Below, piece after piece: positions 1-6,546 of a stretch of 64,000 bases of DNA. Within the stretch, counting starts at the first letter, position 1. The number at the start of each line of letters is the position of its first letter. The translations under genes were made by a program, and so were the position numbers. The notes beneath the pieces are model-generated. The model was not told where the DNA came from. It saw only the letters and a program-made list of their open reading frames with translations, and ran no database searches. The stretch lies in contig NZ_FMHI01000009.1 of the NCBI RefSeq assembly GCF_900090145.1, positions 184,484 to 248,483 of the forward strand, read 5' to 3'. The stretch comes from Streptomyces sp. WMMB 322 (lineage in GTDB: Bacteria; Actinomycetota; Actinomycetes; Streptomycetales; Streptomycetaceae).

Positions 1-489
1 GTCGCCGACCGGATCCTCCTGGCAGCGATGAACGGCTACCGCCCCGACGGCGACTGGAAGCAGCGCATCACAGCCTTGGCCCTGCGTGTGCGGGAGGCCT
101 TCGGCGGGCAGCCCCAGCTCGCCGCGGTCTGGGGACGTTACGCGTCGAGCGGCACCGGTTCCCGGCTGGTCATGGAAGAGATGCTGCAGGCCCTGCGAGC
201 GTCGGGACTGCCCGACGAGGAGATCCCGGCGCGCTACCACCGGATCGCGGTCCTCCTCGTCGCATTGATCGCCTCCGAGGCCGGCGTCAGCACCATCACC
301 CCCGAGGAGCAGGAACAGGGCATGGAGCTGTTCCGCGTTGCGGTCCTGGGCGCAGACCCCGAACGCTTCCCTGCTCTGGCCCACTTCGCCCGCGACGTCC
401 GACCCCTCGGGGCAGACCGCCGCGCCGCATTCGAAGAGATCCTCGCCACCCAACTCGCTCACATCGAGGCCGCAATCTGCCCGAGCTAG
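1..489 (+). CDS. TetR-family regulator, C-terminal part (cut by window edge)
   Basis: The reading frame is open from the first base of the window to a TAG stop at 487-489, so the N-terminal DNA-binding part lies outside. The visible residues are all-helical and resemble TetR C-terminal ligand-binding domains: a long first helix, a segment around VWGRYASSGTG, then a helix rich in Ala/Val and a closing amphipathic helix ending in AHIEAA. An internal ATG at 28 exists but is unlikely to be the true start because the similarity continues upstream of it. It lies beside decayed genes and an integrase remnant, so it may belong to an old island. Family assignment is from fold-level impression only; the ligand is unknown. 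Confidence 0.6.
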   Translation, partial: VADRILLAAMNGYRPDGDWKQRITALALRVREAFGGQPQLAAVWGRYASSGTGSRLVMEEMLQALRASGLPDEEIPARYHRIAVLLVALIASEAGVSTITPEEQEQGMELFRVAVLGADPERFPALAHFARDVRPLGADRRAAFEEILATQLAHIEAAICPS

Positions 490-662
490 CCGACCGGCTC
501 GACCGAGAGCGTCGGCGGACAATCGCTCGGCGGACTCGGATCCCGCGACTCCGATGATGACTTCGCGCAATCGCCGACACAGAACCGCCCCGGCTACAGC
601 ACAGCTCACCACTTCAACGAGCTACGACAGACCGACTGAGTTGACCCTGACTCCACAGCTGG

Positions 663-773
663 GAGCAGAGCCAGGAGGAGAGCCGTGCCCTCACGCCGGA
701 CAGCATCCGCGAACGTGTCGAACTGCTCGTGGAGAAGGTGGGCACACCCGTCGGGGTCCACGCCCACAACAAC
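663..773 (+). pseudogene. HMGL-type aldolase fragment
   Basis: Read in the frame of position 663, about 30 residues (LTPDSIRERVELLVEKVG, then TPVGVHAHNN) match the pattern of the barrel strand and HxHN metal/substrate motif in HMGL-like aldolases such as 4-hydroxy-2-oxovalerate aldolase. The similarity stops abruptly at about 770, where a different gene (the P-loop kinase) takes over in another frame. No start codon or remaining aldolase domain is present. I read it as a gene scrap fused by deletion to the next remnant. The match is by eye and short. Confidence 0.4.
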
Positions 774-1461
774 ACGCCGGGGCCGTGGTGCTGCACGCGA
801 CGGCCGCTTACCGCGACGGCAGCGCCGTGCTCGTGACCGGGGGGAAGGGCGCGGGCAAGAGCACCGTGCTGCTCGAACTGGTCGAGCGCTTCGGTTATCG
901 GGTCATGAGCGGCGACAAGACCGTCGTTCACGAACTGCCGGACGGCAGCGTCCTGGCCGCGGGCTGGCCCGACTACCCGCACCTCGGGTACGGGACCGTC
1001 GCCAAGTACCCGGGACTGCGGGAAATCGCCGGGATCCCTGAGGACTACCGGCCCGCACAGGACCACGCGTTCTCGCCCGTCGGCAAGTTCGCGGTGGACC
1101 CCGTCCGGTTCCGCGACCGGTTCCCGAGCGCACAACTGGGCGTGCAGGCGCCCGTTTCCGCGATCATCCACCCGTCGATCGGCCCGGGCGACCATACGGT
1201 GCTGGAACCGGTCGGCGGGTCAATGGCGGAACGCGCTGCTGCGCTGGATGCGAACCTCGAGTCGGCGTTCGACGGAGCCACGCCGGGTGGAACAGCTACC
1301 TCCACGACGGCCGTGGCGCCCAGGCCGGCACGCGTGGCCGGATCCTGGCACAACTCGCCACCGTGCCGGCGTGGTTGCTGACCGGCCCGGGCGACCTCAC
1401 CCCGGAGAACTGGCCGCCGCCCACCGCCCCTGCGGACAACACCCCGGGCGATGCCGCATGA
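764..1461 (+). pseudogene. HprK-like P-loop kinase, frameshifted
   Basis: From about 779 the frame encodes a strand GAVVLHATAAYRDG followed by a Walker A motif GGKGAGKST (about 838-868) and a downstream FGYRVMSGDKTVV segment, as in small HPr-kinase-like (serine kinase type) proteins of actinomycetes. The frame fails near 1284-1288: after it, sensible sequence (WNSYLHDGRGAQAGTRGRILAQL, given here in two parts: WNSYLHDGRGAQ and AGTRGRILAQL) continues only in the next frame to a TGA at 1459-1461. The 5' end is also lost, being joined directly to an aldolase fragment. Both ends argue for a decayed gene, not a working kinase. A sequencing error at 1285 cannot be excluded. Confidence 0.55.
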
Positions 1462-1588
1462 TCGAGCTGACGGTACCCAGCCCTGGTTCCTCCTCGGAGC
1501 GCTGTTCGCCGTCGCGGGCCTGCTCGCCCCCCTGACCGTGCGCCGGCGCTCCGCAACCGGTGCCTCCCAGGGACACGGATGGGAATGA
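1451..1588 (+). CDS. small single-pass membrane protein (45 aa)
   Basis: ATG at 1451 overlaps the end of the kinase remnant by 11 bp and opens a 45-residue frame too short for usual gene callers. Residues 11-30 (WFLLGALFAVAGLLAPLTVR) form a clear hydrophobic helix followed by RRR, the positive-inside pattern of a membrane anchor. No ribosome site stands out beyond the purine stretch GGGCG just upstream. It may have been translationally coupled to the kinase gene when that was intact. Function unknown; it could equally be fortuitous in this decayed region. Confidence 0.35.
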   Translation: MPHDRADGTQPWFLLGALFAVAGLLAPLTVRRRSATGASQGHGWE

Positions 1589-1615
1589 GACGACCACGAG
1601 ACGGGGTCCCGGATC

Positions 1616-1760
1616 GTGACCGATGCCGCGCCGCCGCAGACGGCCGGCGCGTTGATGAACAACGTCGCATCCGTCGCACTCGCTCTCGGTCTCCGGCAGG
1701 GGAGGTTTGTGGCTGCGCTGGTCGGACGTGGACCTTGAGGCAGGCATTTTCGGGTTCGGA
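1616..1760 (+). pseudogene. tyrosine integrase remnant
   Basis: Three frames read in series give VASVALALGLRQG, then GEV, then LRWSDVDLEAG, which together reproduce the box I region of actinomycete tyrosine recombinases (pattern GLRRGEVLGLRWSDVDLEAG). The catalytic Arg is in the GLRQGE turn. Two single-base indels around 1702-1712 break the frame, and the rest of the catalytic domain (HxxR, Tyr) is missing. It lies about 200 bp from the 3' end of tRNA-Phe, the usual site for such elements, so it most likely marks the end of an old integrative element. Confidence 0.6.
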
Positions 1761-1910
1761 AGAAGTCCTCCCCTGAAGTACTTGCACGGGTCCGGCGGCA
1801 TCCTGCGAGACGTCTCGAAGCACGTCGGCGGACTCATCTGGGAGATCGCGAAGAGCGACGATGGGTCGACAGATGAGGTTCAGATGTCAGCAGGTGATGT
1901 CACAGTCAGC

Positions 1911-1947
1911 AAAACGCCCCCTCCGGTGACCCCGGAGGGGGCGTTTT
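1911..1947. terminator. bidirectional terminator after tRNA-Phe
   Basis: AAAACGCCCCCTCCGG and CCGGAGGGGGCGTTTT pair across a four-base loop, giving a perfect 16-bp inverted repeat with an A-run on one side and a T-run on the other. It can stop transcription both from the minus-strand tRNA operon and from the plus-strand remnants. Confidence 0.9.
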
Positions 1948-1963
1948 CACTGCTCAACTGCTG

Positions 1964-2037
1964 TGGCTGGGGCCGGGGTCGAACCGGCGACCTTCCGCTT
2001 TTCAGGCGGACGCTCGTACCAACTGAGCTACCCAGCC
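1964..2037 (-). tRNA. tRNA-Phe (GAA)
   Basis: On the minus strand a 74-nt cloverleaf begins GGCTGGGTAGCTCAG, has an anticodon stem TCCGC/GCGGA enclosing CTGAAAA (anticodon GAA), a T arm GCCGGTTCGACCCCGGC and a matching acceptor CCCAGCC with discriminator A. CCA is not encoded. It is the last gene of a Glu-Asp-Phe set; its 3' end faces the integrase remnant and is the likely attachment site. Confidence 0.95.
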
Positions 2038-2098
2038 CGGTGTCTGAGGCGAAGCCTCAGTCGGGTGGCCCTCAGGAGGTGCAGCATCCTGAGGCAAG

Positions 2099-2173
2099 CG
2101 GTCCTGACGGGATTTGAACCCGCGGCCTCCACCTTGACAGGGTGGCGAGCACTCCAAACTGCTCCACAGGACC
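2099..2173 (-). tRNA. tRNA-Asp (GTC)
   Basis: Minus-strand cloverleaf starting GGTCCTGTGGAGCAG; anticodon stem CCACC/GGTGG around CTGTCAA gives anticodon GTC; T arm CGGGTTCAAATCCCG; acceptor CAGGACC with the G discriminator expected of tRNA-Asp. The 61-nt spacer to tRNA-Phe (2038-2098) contains two small hairpins (CTGAGGC/GCCTCAG and CCTCAGGA/TCCTGAGG) that may guide processing. Confidence 0.95.
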
Positions 2174-2212
2174 AAGCATCGCGCGAGAACCAGTCTCGCA
2201 CAGGGTGGTGCG

Positions 2213-2285
2213 TGCCCCCAACGGGATTCGAACCCGTGCTACCGCCTTGAAAGGGCGGCGTCCTGGGCCACTAGACGATGAGGGC
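2213..2285 (-). tRNA. tRNA-Glu (TTC)
   Basis: Minus-strand cloverleaf starting GCCCTCATCGTCTAG; anticodon loop CTTTCAA gives TTC; T arm CGGGTTCGAATCCCG; acceptor TGGGGGC pairing through one G-U, discriminator A. First gene of the Glu-Asp-Phe operon, about 50 bp after a good promoter. Confidence 0.95.
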
Positions 2286-2335
2286 TGATGGCCCACCTGC
2301 GCGCTTCACTCAGTCAGCGCGTCGGGGACGTGAGA

Positions 2336-2364
2336 AGCATATGGGATAGCGGAGCGTTCGCCAA
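2336..2364 (-). promoter_or_regulatory. promoter of the tRNA-Glu-Asp-Phe operon
   Basis: On the minus strand TTGGCG is followed after exactly 17 bp by TATGCT, a good vegetative-sigma promoter, placed about 50 bp before the 5' end of tRNA-Glu and just downstream of the metallophosphoesterase stop codon. Confidence 0.6.
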
Positions 2365-2369
2365 AACGG

Positions 2370-4127
2370 TTACGGGGAGTCCGCCGGGGAGGCCGGGGGC
2401 GTGGGCCCGGGGGAGCTGAAGGCCGCGCGCGGGCCGGGCGAGCCCGACTCCGGAGACGGCGAGCCCGACCCCGGAGAGCCCGACCCCGGAGAGGGCGAGG
2501 GTGAGGGCGAGCGGGTTGAGGGCGCCTTGTCGTCCGCCAGATGGCGGGTGACCTCGGCGGTGGTCAGGCCCAGCCCGCCCAGAGTGATCTCGTCCCAGGC
2601 CTGGAGCCTGCCGTCGTCCCGGCCCAGGTAGAGGACCGACGCGGAGACCTTCTGGGGCTCCTCCTTCTCCACCGCGCGCAGGCCGCCGCCGCCGGTCGAG
2701 CCTTCTATCATCAGCCGGGTTTTCCGAGGCAGCCGCTCGTGGGCGCGCTGGTGGGTGTGGCCGGCGAGAGCGAGCGGCACGAGCCCGTCGGCCTCCTTGA
2801 CCAGCACGGGGTTGTGGGCGACGGCGATGTCGACCGGGGTGTCCGCGGCCTTCTGGGCGCGCAGCGCCAGGGCCAGGCGCCGGCCTTCCTTGCGTTCCCG
2901 CGGGTCGCCCTGGGGCTTGATGGAGCGGTCGGGTGTGAACTGCGGGTCGCCCCAGCCGGCGAGGCGCAGTCCGGCGACGTTGGTCGGGACACCGTCGTCG
3001 AGGACGTGGACGCTGCTGCCCTTCTTCTTCCCGAGCTTCTCGAACGCCTTCTGCGTCTCGTCGGAGTCGTGGTTGCCGCGCACCCAGACGTACGGGGCGC
3101 CCAGGTCGGTCACGGGTTCGAGGAATCCGTTCTCGGCGGAGGTGCCGTGGTCCATCGTGTCGCCCGTGTCGATGATCGCGTCGATCTCGTACTGCTCGAC
3201 GAGCGATTTGATGATCTGCCAGGCGGCCGGGTTGAGGTGGATGTCCGAGACGTGGAGGAGGCGCGTCGTGGAAGGGTCCGGCTGGTACGCGGGGAGGGTG
3301 GAGGTCGCCTCGTAGAGCTTGGTCACGTTGGTGACGAGACGCGCCAACTCCCGTTGGTAGATGTCGAAGTCGGCGACGATGCTGCGCGCGTTGCCGACGA
3401 CGGAGGGTGCGCCGGCCAGCAGCCCGGAGAACTTCGGTTCGAATACGGACTTCGGGTTCCACGTCGCGTATGCCGCCGTCCCGGAGGCCCCCAGCAGCGC
3501 GAGGGCGAGACCGCTCGCGACGAGGGCGCGTCCGGGGCGCCGGTACACGGCGAGCCCCAGCACTCCGGCGCCGACGACGACTGCGACGGCGGAGCGCAGC
3601 GCGAGGTCGCCCGTGCCGGCCTGCACGTCGGAAGTGATCTCGCTCTCGAGGCCTTCGAGGCGTTCCGGATGGTCGACGAGTGCGGAGGCCCGCTCCTGGT
3701 CGAGCTGGTCGACATCGACGTCGAGGCGGAGCGGGGCGGCGTGGCTGCGCAGTTCCAGGGCTCCGAGCGGCGAGACGTTGACCTCGGTGCCGCCCGTGAG
3801 GGAAGGGCGCAGCGCCATCTTCGTGTCCATGGGGCCCACGGGCGCCTCGATCCCGCCGACGACGAGCAGGCCCAGCCAGGCGCCGACAAGGGTGGTCGCC
3901 GCGAGTCCGAGGGCACGTACGTACGGGCGCGGGGCAGGGCCGAGGCCGAAGGCTTCCGGGGAGGCGGCCCCGGCGCCGTGGGCGCTCCGGCCGCCCGGGG
4001 CGTCCCGACGGGTCCGACGGGACGGAAGGCGGTTGCGCAGCGCGGATGCGAGGTCCGTGACGGACGTTTTGCGTATCCATTGCGGCAGAGCGGGCGGTTT
4101 ACGGGGCTTCCTGGCATCACGGCCCAT
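2370..4127 (-). CDS. membrane-anchored metallophosphoesterase (585 aa)
   Basis: A calcineurin-like phosphodiesterase/phosphatase. The catalytic domain (about residues 285-520) shows all metal-binding blocks in order: DIHLN (295), GDTMDHG (322), GNHDS (351), AHNP (437) and GHTH (456). The N-terminal half has hydrophobic segments near residues 71-92 and 176-215, which would tether it to the membrane, with the catalytic part probably outside. The last 60 residues are an SPSPG/PGSGSP low-complexity tail. Actinomycete relatives have the same layout; the substrate is not known. The start at 4127 faces the divergent zincin gene with about 90 bp between them. Confidence 0.85.
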   Translation of the reverse strand: MGRDARKPRKPPALPQWIRKTSVTDLASALRNRLPSRRTRRDAPGGRSAHGAGAASPEAFGLGPAPRPYVRALGLAATTLVGAWLGLLVVGGIEAPVGPMDTKMALRPSLTGGTEVNVSPLGALELRSHAAPLRLDVDVDQLDQERASALVDHPERLEGLESEITSDVQAGTGDLALRSAVAVVVGAGVLGLAVYRRPGRALVASGLALALLGASGTAAYATWNPKSVFEPKFSGLLAGAPSVVGNARSIVADFDIYQRELARLVTNVTKLYEATSTLPAYQPDPSTTRLLHVSDIHLNPAAWQIIKSLVEQYEIDAIIDTGDTMDHGTSAENGFLEPVTDLGAPYVWVRGNHDSDETQKAFEKLGKKKGSSVHVLDDGVPTNVAGLRLAGWGDPQFTPDRSIKPQGDPRERKEGRRLALALRAQKAADTPVDIAVAHNPVLVKEADGLVPLALAGHTHQRAHERLPRKTRLMIEGSTGGGGLRAVEKEEPQKVSASVLYLGRDDGRLQAWDEITLGGLGLTTAEVTRHLADDKAPSTRSPSPSPSPGSGSPGSGSPSPESGSPGPRAAFSSPGPTPPASPADSP

Positions 4128-4218
4128 GAGGCCCCCTATGCCCGTCCGGCCGGGAGCCTATGCCCAGCTCCCGGGACCGGCCGTGCGCGGCGGAGCGGCG
4201 TTGGCCGACAATGGCCGC

Positions 4219-4581
4219 GTGCTGGAGATGACGCGTGAGGACTTCGAGGAGCTGGTGGCCGAGGCGCTCGACCGCATTCCGCCCGAGCTGACGCGGCTCA
4301 TGGACAACGTCGCGGTCTTCGTCGAGGACGAGCCGCCGGCGGAGGACCCGGAGCTGCTCGGTCTCTACGAGGGCACGCCGCTGACCGAGCGGGGCGAGTG
4401 GTACGCGGGCGTGCTGCCGGACCGGATCACGGTCTACAGGGGACCGACGCTGCGCATGGTGGACGGCGAGGACGGCGGCCGCACGGATGTCGTCTCCGAG
4501 GTCGAGGTGACCGTCGTCCACGAGATCGCGCACCACTTCGGGATCGACGACGAGCGGCTGCACGAGCTGGGGTACGGGTGA
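4219..4581 (+). CDS. zincin-like metallopeptidase family protein (120 aa)
   Basis: Small protein of the family with a C-terminal zinc signature, here HEIAHHFGI near residues 103-111: an HExxH core followed by GIDD, as in the PF06262-type metallopeptidases found throughout actinobacteria. The N-terminal part (FEELVAEALDRIPPEL, then LMDNVAVFVEDEP) is typical. GTG at 4219 is chosen because it gives an MLEMTREDFEE start like relatives; an ATG lies three codons later. The stop overlaps the start of the first crcB gene (GTGA), suggesting coupled translation. Substrate unknown. Confidence 0.8.
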   Translation: MLEMTREDFEELVAEALDRIPPELTRLMDNVAVFVEDEPPAEDPELLGLYEGTPLTERGEWYAGVLPDRITVYRGPTLRMVDGEDGGRTDVVSEVEVTVVHEIAHHFGIDDERLHELGYG

Positions 4582-5288
4582 GCGCGGACAGCGGGGCGGA
4601 GGGGGAACCGGGCGGAAAGCCGGAGGGGGAACCGGACGCAAACCCGGGCGGGCGGCCGGGCAGCGGGCCCGGCCGGAACTCCGGGGGAAGGCCGTCCGGC
4701 CCGGAAGGGACCGGCCCGCCCCGCTCCGGCGGACCGGGCGGCCCGGACGCACCGGACGGCCCCGGCGGCCCGGACGCACCGGACGGCCCCGGCGGCCGGC
4801 CGTCGTGGCAGGAGGCCGTCGACCCCGACGTCGACCTGCACGTTCCGGCTCAGCGGGCCGAGACCGCCGGCCGGCACGGGCTGGTGGTGCTCGCCGTCAT
4901 CGGTGCGGGTGGTGCGCTGGGCTCGCTCGCCCGTCATGCGCTGTCGCTGTGGCTGCCCGCCCGCGGTGCCGCGGGGTTCCCGTGGGGGATCTTCGTCGTT
5001 AACGTCTCGGGTTGCGTGCTGATCGGCGTGCTGATGGCGCTGGTCGCCGAGAGCGGCCGTGACGCCCGTGCGCCCGCTCTGCTGAGGCCGTTCCTGGGGG
5101 TGGGCGTGCTGGGGGGTTTCACCACCTTCTCGACCTACGCGGTCGACGCCGCGCATCTCCTCCGCGCGGGCCCCCACGCGGCGCCGGCCGCGGTCGCGTA
5201 CGTCGCCGGGACGCTGCTGGGGGCGCTGGCAGCGGTGGGCGCCGGTGCGGCGGCCACGCGTGCGCTGCTGGAGGTGCGTCGACGGTGA
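4578..5288 (+). CDS. crcB: fluoride exporter CrcB, long N-terminal extension
   Basis: CrcB/Fluc proteins form dual-topology dimers that export fluoride. Residues ~95-236 hold four membrane segments and signature stretches (GALGSLARHAL, WGIFVVNVSGC, GFTTFSTY). Fluc subunits are normally about 125 residues; this one has roughly 90 extra N-terminal residues of Gly/Pro/Asp/Glu repeats (e.g. two copies of GGPDAPDGP), expected to be disordered and cytoplasmic. The GTG start overlaps the preceding stop and the stop overlaps the second crcB start, so three genes read as one operon. The extension could be shorter if an internal start is used, but none has a better ribosome site. Confidence 0.85.
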   Translation: MSADSGAEGEPGGKPEGEPDANPGGRPGSGPGRNSGGRPSGPEGTGPPRSGGPGGPDAPDGPGGPDAPDGPGGRPSWQEAVDPDVDLHVPAQRAETAGRHGLVVLAVIGAGGALGSLARHALSLWLPARGAAGFPWGIFVVNVSGCVLIGVLMALVAESGRDARAPALLRPFLGVGVLGGFTTFSTYAVDAAHLLRAGPHAAPAAVAYVAGTLLGALAAVGAGAAATRALLEVRRR

Positions 5289-5659
5289 CGTGGGTGCTGG
5301 TGGCCCTGGGCGGCATGGTGGGTGCCCCGCTGCGGTATCTGACGGACCGTGCCGTGCAGGCTCGGCACGAATCCGTCTTCCCCTGGGGGACGTTCACGGT
5401 CAACGTCGTCGGCTGTCTGCTGCTGGGCCTGCTGACGGGGGCTGCCGCCTCGGGAGCGGCGGGTTCGCGGGTCATGGCGCTGCTGGGCACGGGGCTGTGC
5501 GGCGCGCTGTCGACGTACTCGACGTTCTCGTACGAGACGCTGAGGCTGGCAGAACGGGGTCGTTGGGGGCCGGCGTCGGCGAACGCGGTGCTTTCCGTGC
5601 TGGTCGGCCTGGGTGCCGCGTTCGCCGGACTCGCCCTGGGACGCGGCGTGTTGGCCTGA
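5285..5659 (+). CDS. crcB: fluoride exporter CrcB, second subunit
   Basis: A 124-residue protein of normal Fluc length with four membrane segments, an N-terminal GGMVGAPLRYL, the WGTFTVNVVGC helix and the GALSTYSTFSYE segment that lines the fluoride pore. The GTG start overlaps the first crcB stop by four bases. Paired crcB genes are common in Gram-positive bacteria and usually encode two halves of a heterodimeric channel with opposite orientation. Confidence 0.9.
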   Translation: MTWVLVALGGMVGAPLRYLTDRAVQARHESVFPWGTFTVNVVGCLLLGLLTGAAASGAAGSRVMALLGTGLCGALSTYSTFSYETLRLAERGRWGPASANAVLSVLVGLGAAFAGLALGRGVLA

Positions 5660-5738
5660 CGCCGGCGTGACCTGTTGCGCGGGGCGGCAGTTGAGCAGTG
5701 GGCTTGCCGTTCCCGCTCCCGGCGCCTGGAGGTTCCCC

Positions 5739-6314
5739 GTGGGCTCGTCACGTTCCTCGTTCCGCTCCCGGGCCGTCCCTCCCGGCCCGATTCCCGTGCG
5801 TCCCGGGAGAGTTGGAAGATGTGCCGTCCGTACGGCCGCGGGTGCGGTTCTGCTTGCACTGCTCCAGGGGTGCATGAGCGTTCAGGGCGGTGCGGGCGGC
5901 GACGGCGCCGGGCGGGGAGAGGGGAGGTCCTCCGCCGGTGCGGCGGACGAGGTGCCGGACGGCGGCTTCAGGGGCGGCGTGGAGCGACACGGGGAGGACG
6001 CCCGCGGCGGCGAGGGAGCCGGGAGCGGAGGCGGCTCCCACCGTGCGCGCCACGGCGGCGACGCCGGGGCGAAGGACGCTGCCCGGAAGCGCCGGGCGGA
6101 CGGCGGCGAGAAGCGGCAGCGCAAGCAGAGGACCGCCGATTCCGGTGCGGAGAAGGACAGTTCGCGGAACACCCCGAAGGTTCCCGGCTCCTCCGTGCCG
6201 CCCCGGCCTCCGCGTCCCGAGCCGCCCGCACCGCCGAGGCCGAGTGTGCCGAAGCCCACTCCCAGCCGGCCGGAGCACCCGTCGGAGGTTCCGACGTCGC
6301 CCACCAGGGGATAG
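5739..6314 (+). CDS. predicted lipoprotein, Pro/Arg-rich (191 aa)
   Basis: GTG at 5739 has a good ribosome site (TGGAGG, six bases before). The protein opens with a long Arg-rich segment, then a hydrophobic stretch AAGAVLLALLQGC whose last four residues form a lipobox with Cys45. After it comes low-complexity sequence rich in Gly/Arg/Lys, ending in a proline-rich tail with PPRPPRPEPPAPP. No conserved domain is visible. A later GTG at 5796 gives a more ordinary signal peptide but no ribosome site. Likely an exported, cell-wall-spanning lipoprotein; function unknown. Confidence 0.6.
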   Translation: MGSSRSSFRSRAVPPGPIPVRPGRVGRCAVRTAAGAVLLALLQGCMSVQGGAGGDGAGRGEGRSSAGAADEVPDGGFRGGVERHGEDARGGEGAGSGGGSHRARHGGDAGAKDAARKRRADGGEKRQRKQRTADSGAEKDSSRNTPKVPGSSVPPRPPRPEPPAPPRPSVPKPTPSRPEHPSEVPTSPTRG

Positions 6315-6546
6315 TCCTCCGCGGGGGGTCCTCCGGGGCCTGCTCGCACTCTCCGGGGCTCATTTGCGCCGTGCCCCGCGGGGTGCGTATGCTGGGTGAT
6401 CGTTTGATCCCATTTGCCCGGCGCCCTTGCAGAGCGCGCCGCGTGGCGCGTTTCTCTCAGCCGTGGCTGACCGCATTGAGGCGGTCTTTTGCGAATTCAC
6501 GGAGTCTGAGCGCGTGCTGCTGAACTCCGGAAGGTTCGCATTTCGC

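Noticed and set aside
490..639. Open frame after the TetR stop ending HHFNELRQTD, considered as a small peptide precursor
   Set aside because: No ATG, GTG or TTG start in frame and no ribosome site; it is simply the read-on of the TetR frame.
1963..2250. ORFs over the tRNA cluster
   Set aside because: They cover three perfect tRNA cloverleafs; no independent coding evidence.
2541..4238. Long plus-strand ORF antisense to the metallophosphoesterase gene
   Set aside because: The complementary strand has every metallophosphoesterase motif; the plus frame is the usual GC-rich mirror frame with no domain.
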